Below are positions 61,712 through 64,000 of a stretch of DNA of 64,000 nucleotides, in pieces. Source of the stretch: Armatimonadota bacterium (GTDB taxonomy: Bacteria; Sysuimicrobiota; Sysuimicrobiia; Sysuimicrobiales; Humicultoraceae); assembly GCA_031459855.1 (NCBI GenBank), contig JAVKHP010000001.1, positions 165,960 through 229,959 of the forward strand. The letters run 5' to 3'. Positions within the stretch are counted from its first letter, which is position 1. Each line of letters begins with the position of its first letter. Both the position numbers and the translations under genes were made by a program. The notes beneath the pieces were generated by a model that worked only from the letters and a program-made list of their open reading frames with translations, made no database searches and had not been told where the DNA came from.

Positions 61712-62797
61712 TCATCCGCCGCCTCCTTCGGCACCGCGCGCGACGGCCCACGCCGGCGCGCGCCGCCAGCGCAACCCGCGCAGCGTCGGCACCACCCCGC
61801 CGGGGAGGAACAGCACGATGAGCACCATGGCCACGCCGAAGACCGCCAGGTGGCCGTGCAGGAACCGGCTCCAGACCAGCACGCTCAGGATGTGGAGGGC
61901 GAACGCGCCGACCAGCGGGCCGGCCACCGTGCCCGGGCCGCCCAGCAACATCATCATGAAGTACTCCGTCCCCATCACGACGTCGAACACGATCCGGGGC
62001 TCGATGAAGCTCTGCCAGATTGCGTAGACGCCGCCGACGAGCGCGGTGCAGGCCGCGCTCAGAGCCCACGCCGCCACCTTGTACAGCATGGTGTTGACGC
62101 CCATGGCGGCGGCGGCTTCCTCGTCGGCCTTGAGCGCCCGTAGGCCGTAGCCCAGGCTGCCGCGCGCGACGAGGGCGGCCACGCCGGTGTAGGCGAGCAT
62201 GAGACCGAACATCACGAAGTACATGACGAGGGAGAAGACGCGGGGCTCGATGCGCACCAGCGGGATGTTCATGCCCGCGCCGCCGCCCAGGGCGGCGACG
62301 TTGGTGACGAGCTCGCGGGTCCCCTCCATCAGGCCGATGGTCGCGATCGCGAAGTAGTGCCCCTTCAGCCGGAGAATCGGCACGCCCACCGTCGCCGCCA
62401 CCACCGCTGCCACCGCCGCCCCGGCGGCCACCGCCAGGGGCAGCGGCACGCCGTGCTGCATGGCAAACCCCGTGGTGTAGGCGCCCAGCCCGAAGTAGAG
62501 CACGTTGCCGAAGTCGGCGCGGCCCCCGAACCCGGCGATGAGGTTCAGGCTTTGGGCCAGCGCCGCGAACATGAACGTGCTGGTGAGGATCCGCAGCCAG
62601 TAGCCGCTCAGCCCCCACGGCACGGCCAGCGCCGCGGCCAGGGCGACGCCGAGGACGAGCCACACGACCACCCGTCCGGCGACACGCCTGTCGTGCCGCC
62701 CGATGACCATCTCGCCGGCGGGATTCCCGCGGCGCAGGCCCGTGGCAGTGCCCGCGGTGCCGTTCCCAGGGCCGCCCGTCGGTGTCCGCGCGGTCAT
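61712..62797 (-). CDS. LivM-type permease, second set
   Basis: 361 residues. A hydrophilic N-terminal tail of about 35 residues precedes the membrane part: LAQSLNLIAGFGGRADFGNVLYFGLGAY, GHYFAIATIGLMEGTRELV, LKADEEAAAAMGVNTMLYKV and LLGGPGTVAGPLVGAF, all LivM landmarks. ATG 62797 is used; GTG codons at 62803 and 62818 (the latter overlapping the livH-type stop) are alternatives. Confidence 0.88.
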   Translation of the reverse strand: MTARTPTGGPGNGTAGTATGLRRGNPAGEMVIGRHDRRVAGRVVVWLVLGVALAAALAVPWGLSGYWLRILTSTFMFAALAQSLNLIAGFGGRADFGNVLYFGLGAYTTGFAMQHGVPLPLAVAAGAAVAAVVAATVGVPILRLKGHYFAIATIGLMEGTRELVTNVAALGGGAGMNIPLVRIEPRVFSLVMYFVMFGLMLAYTGVAALVARGSLGYGLRALKADEEAAAAMGVNTMLYKVAAWALSAACTALVGGVYAIWQSFIEPRIVFDVVMGTEYFMMMLLGGPGTVAGPLVGAFALHILSVLVWSRFLHGHLAVFGVAMVLIVLFLPGGVVPTLRGLRWRRAPAWAVARGAEGGGG

Positions 62798-62814
62798 CCG
62801 CACCCGGTGCTCCC

Positions 62815-63687
62815 TCACTTCACCTCGGCGAAGAATTTCTTGCCGAGGATGCCCTCGGGGCGCAGCACGAGCACGAGCAGCAGCAGCGCGAACCCCAGCG
62901 CCTGCTGGTACGAGGGCCCCAGCACCGCCGCCCCCAGCGACTCGGCCAGCCCGAGTAGCAGGCCGCCCACGAGCGCCCCCTGGACGGTTCCCAACCCGCC
63001 CAGCGTGGCGATGACGAACGACTTGCCGATGAAGGTGTTGCCCATGAACGGCGAGATCGTGATCACCATGGCGAGCATCGAGCCCGCCGCGCCCGCGAGG
63101 GCTGCGCCGATGCCGAACGTCACCGCGTAGATCTGGTGGATGTCGACCCCGCACAGCTGCGCCGCCTGGCGGTTGAGCACGGTGGCGCGAATGGCGCGCC
63201 CCATGCGGGTCGCGGTCAGGAACAGGTGCAGGGCGGCGATGAGTGCCAGGGCAATGGCAAGGATCGCCAGCCGCTGGTAGGGGATGACCAGACCGCCGAG
63301 GCTCAGGCCGCGTCCCGCGTAGGGCGGCGTCACCGACCGGTAGTCGGCCGAGAACGCCAGCAGCGCCGTGTCGATGAGGAACAACGAGAGGCCGAACGTC
63401 AGCACCAGCGTCATGAACACGCCGTGGGCGATGACCCGGTTGATGAGCACCCGCTGTATCACGTAGCCCACGACGAACAGGGTGAGCATCGCGATCGGGA
63501 TGGTGAGGAACGGGTCGAGGCCAAAACGCGAGAACAGGAAGAAGGTGACGTAGGCGCCCAGCATGACCGAGGCGCCGTGGGCGATGTTGATGATGTTGAG
63601 CACGCCCCACACCAGGGAGAACCCCGCGCCGACGGCGGCGTAGATGCCGCCCAGCAGGACGCCGTTCACCAGGACTTGGGGAGTCAC
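62815..63687 (-). CDS. LivH-type permease, second set
   Basis: 290 residues: LLGGIYAAVGAGFSLVWGVLNIINIAHGASVMLGAYVTFF at the start (residues 10-49), IRATVLNRQAAQLCGVDIHQIYAVTFGIGAALAGAAG in the middle and LGGLGTVQGALVGGLLLGLAES late, as in LivH. GTG 63687 has a GGAGGGACGG site; the open frame extends upstream through low-complexity sequence that I do not trust. The order H, M, G, F, K is complete. Confidence 0.9.
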   Translation of the reverse strand: MTPQVLVNGVLLGGIYAAVGAGFSLVWGVLNIINIAHGASVMLGAYVTFFLFSRFGLDPFLTIPIAMLTLFVVGYVIQRVLINRVIAHGVFMTLVLTFGLSLFLIDTALLAFSADYRSVTPPYAGRGLSLGGLVIPYQRLAILAIALALIAALHLFLTATRMGRAIRATVLNRQAAQLCGVDIHQIYAVTFGIGAALAGAAGSMLAMVITISPFMGNTFIGKSFVIATLGGLGTVQGALVGGLLLGLAESLGAAVLGPSYQQALGFALLLLVLVLRPEGILGKKFFAEVK

Positions 63688-64000
63688 GGTCCGCCGTCCC
63701 TCCTCCGGAGGACCCACACTCAGGACCCACACGCCCGCCCGACGCCCGGTCCGCGAACCGCGCGCACACGCTGCCGCAACGATGCTGTCCCCGGGGCGTG
63801 CGACGTGTCGCCTTCTCTTCGGCGCGACCCGCTGGCAGCCCTGCGCAAGGATGACGCGCCAGGCCGCCTGCTCCGACATTGGCGCCTTCGGCAGCCCTGC
63901 GCGGCGGTGACAACCATCCGTCCCGTCACCCCACGACGATCATGTCGTCGCCAGCGGCCCTGCCGCGCCTCCACGGGAGGGCGAGGCCGCATGAGGCCAT
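63688..64000. other. Upstream region of the second Liv operon, no gene supported
   Basis: The 313 bp to the window edge holds open frames only in low-complexity GC-rich sequence. On the minus strand a direct repeat GTGTGGGTCCT occurs twice in tandem just before the livH-type start, and GCGCAGGGCTGCC occurs twice about 55 bp apart. The promoter is presumably here, but I could not pick a convincing -35/-10 pair. Confidence 0.5.

Overview
The window is GC-rich DNA from an unidentified bacterium. GTG starts are frequent, genes are often joined by ATGA or GTGA stop/start overlaps, and TGA is an ordinary stop codon. Gene content (branched-chain-type ABC importers, aryl-CoA chemistry, M28-like proteins, oligopeptide-type ABC permeases) suggests an uncultivated soil, sediment or hot-spring heterotroph. 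I cannot place the phylum from sequence alone.

1-15.5 kb, all minus strand, is an aromatic-acid block. Read in the direction of transcription it holds an IclR regulator, the three subunits of a 4-hydroxybenzoyl-CoA reductase-type molybdenum enzyme (hcrC, hcrA, hcrB), a MetE-like protein, a phenylacetate-CoA ligase-type enzyme, a five-gene Liv-type importer, a promoter overlapped by a TetR-like palindrome, and a phenylacetyl-CoA epoxidase operon (paaA, a PaaD MIP18 domain, paaB, a small protein, paaC, a detached PaaD-type zinc ribbon) that runs into an aldehyde dehydrogenase cut by the window edge. 15.7-17.7 kb is a small type II restriction-modification module. 17.9-24.7 kb (minus) is a second acyl/aryl-CoA operon: aldehyde dehydrogenase, benzoate/4-hydroxybenzoate-CoA ligase, a two-subunit CoA-transferase, a MaoC hydratase and a secreted GHL10-type protein. 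Ligase plus HcrABC would convert 4-hydroxybenzoate to benzoyl-CoA.

24.8-26.5 kb (plus) is an OsmC protein and an MFS transporter. 26.5-35.1 kb is an accessory zone. It has remnants of a heavy-metal P-type ATPase and of MerA, a tRNA-Phe, and a large STAND-LuxR regulator followed by three copies of a 34-bp element. The elements precede decayed or intact small genes (lipocalin-like pseudogene, NMT1-type binding protein, cupin plus DUF4242). The zone also contains a 437-bp deletion derivative of an IS110/IS1111 element, a von Willebrand A fragment and a beta-propeller pseudogene. I regard the regulator and its reiterated element as the best candidate for an undescribed system.

35.1-39.2 kb (minus) is a TPP-riboswitch operon for the thiazole branch of thiamine synthesis (thiO, thiS, thiG, tenI-like) ending in an ornithine-cyclodeaminase family gene. 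39.4-56.5 kb holds DoxX, an Asp/Glu-racemase family protein, two M28-like proteins that lack the usual Glu-Glu pair, two SBP-permease-permease sets without ATPases, CapA-like, ketopantoate-reductase-like, SDR and aspartoacylase-like genes. 56.9-58.3 kb has a Bcp peroxiredoxin and a YfcH-like epimerase. 58.5-63.7 kb is a second complete Liv-type importer on the minus strand.
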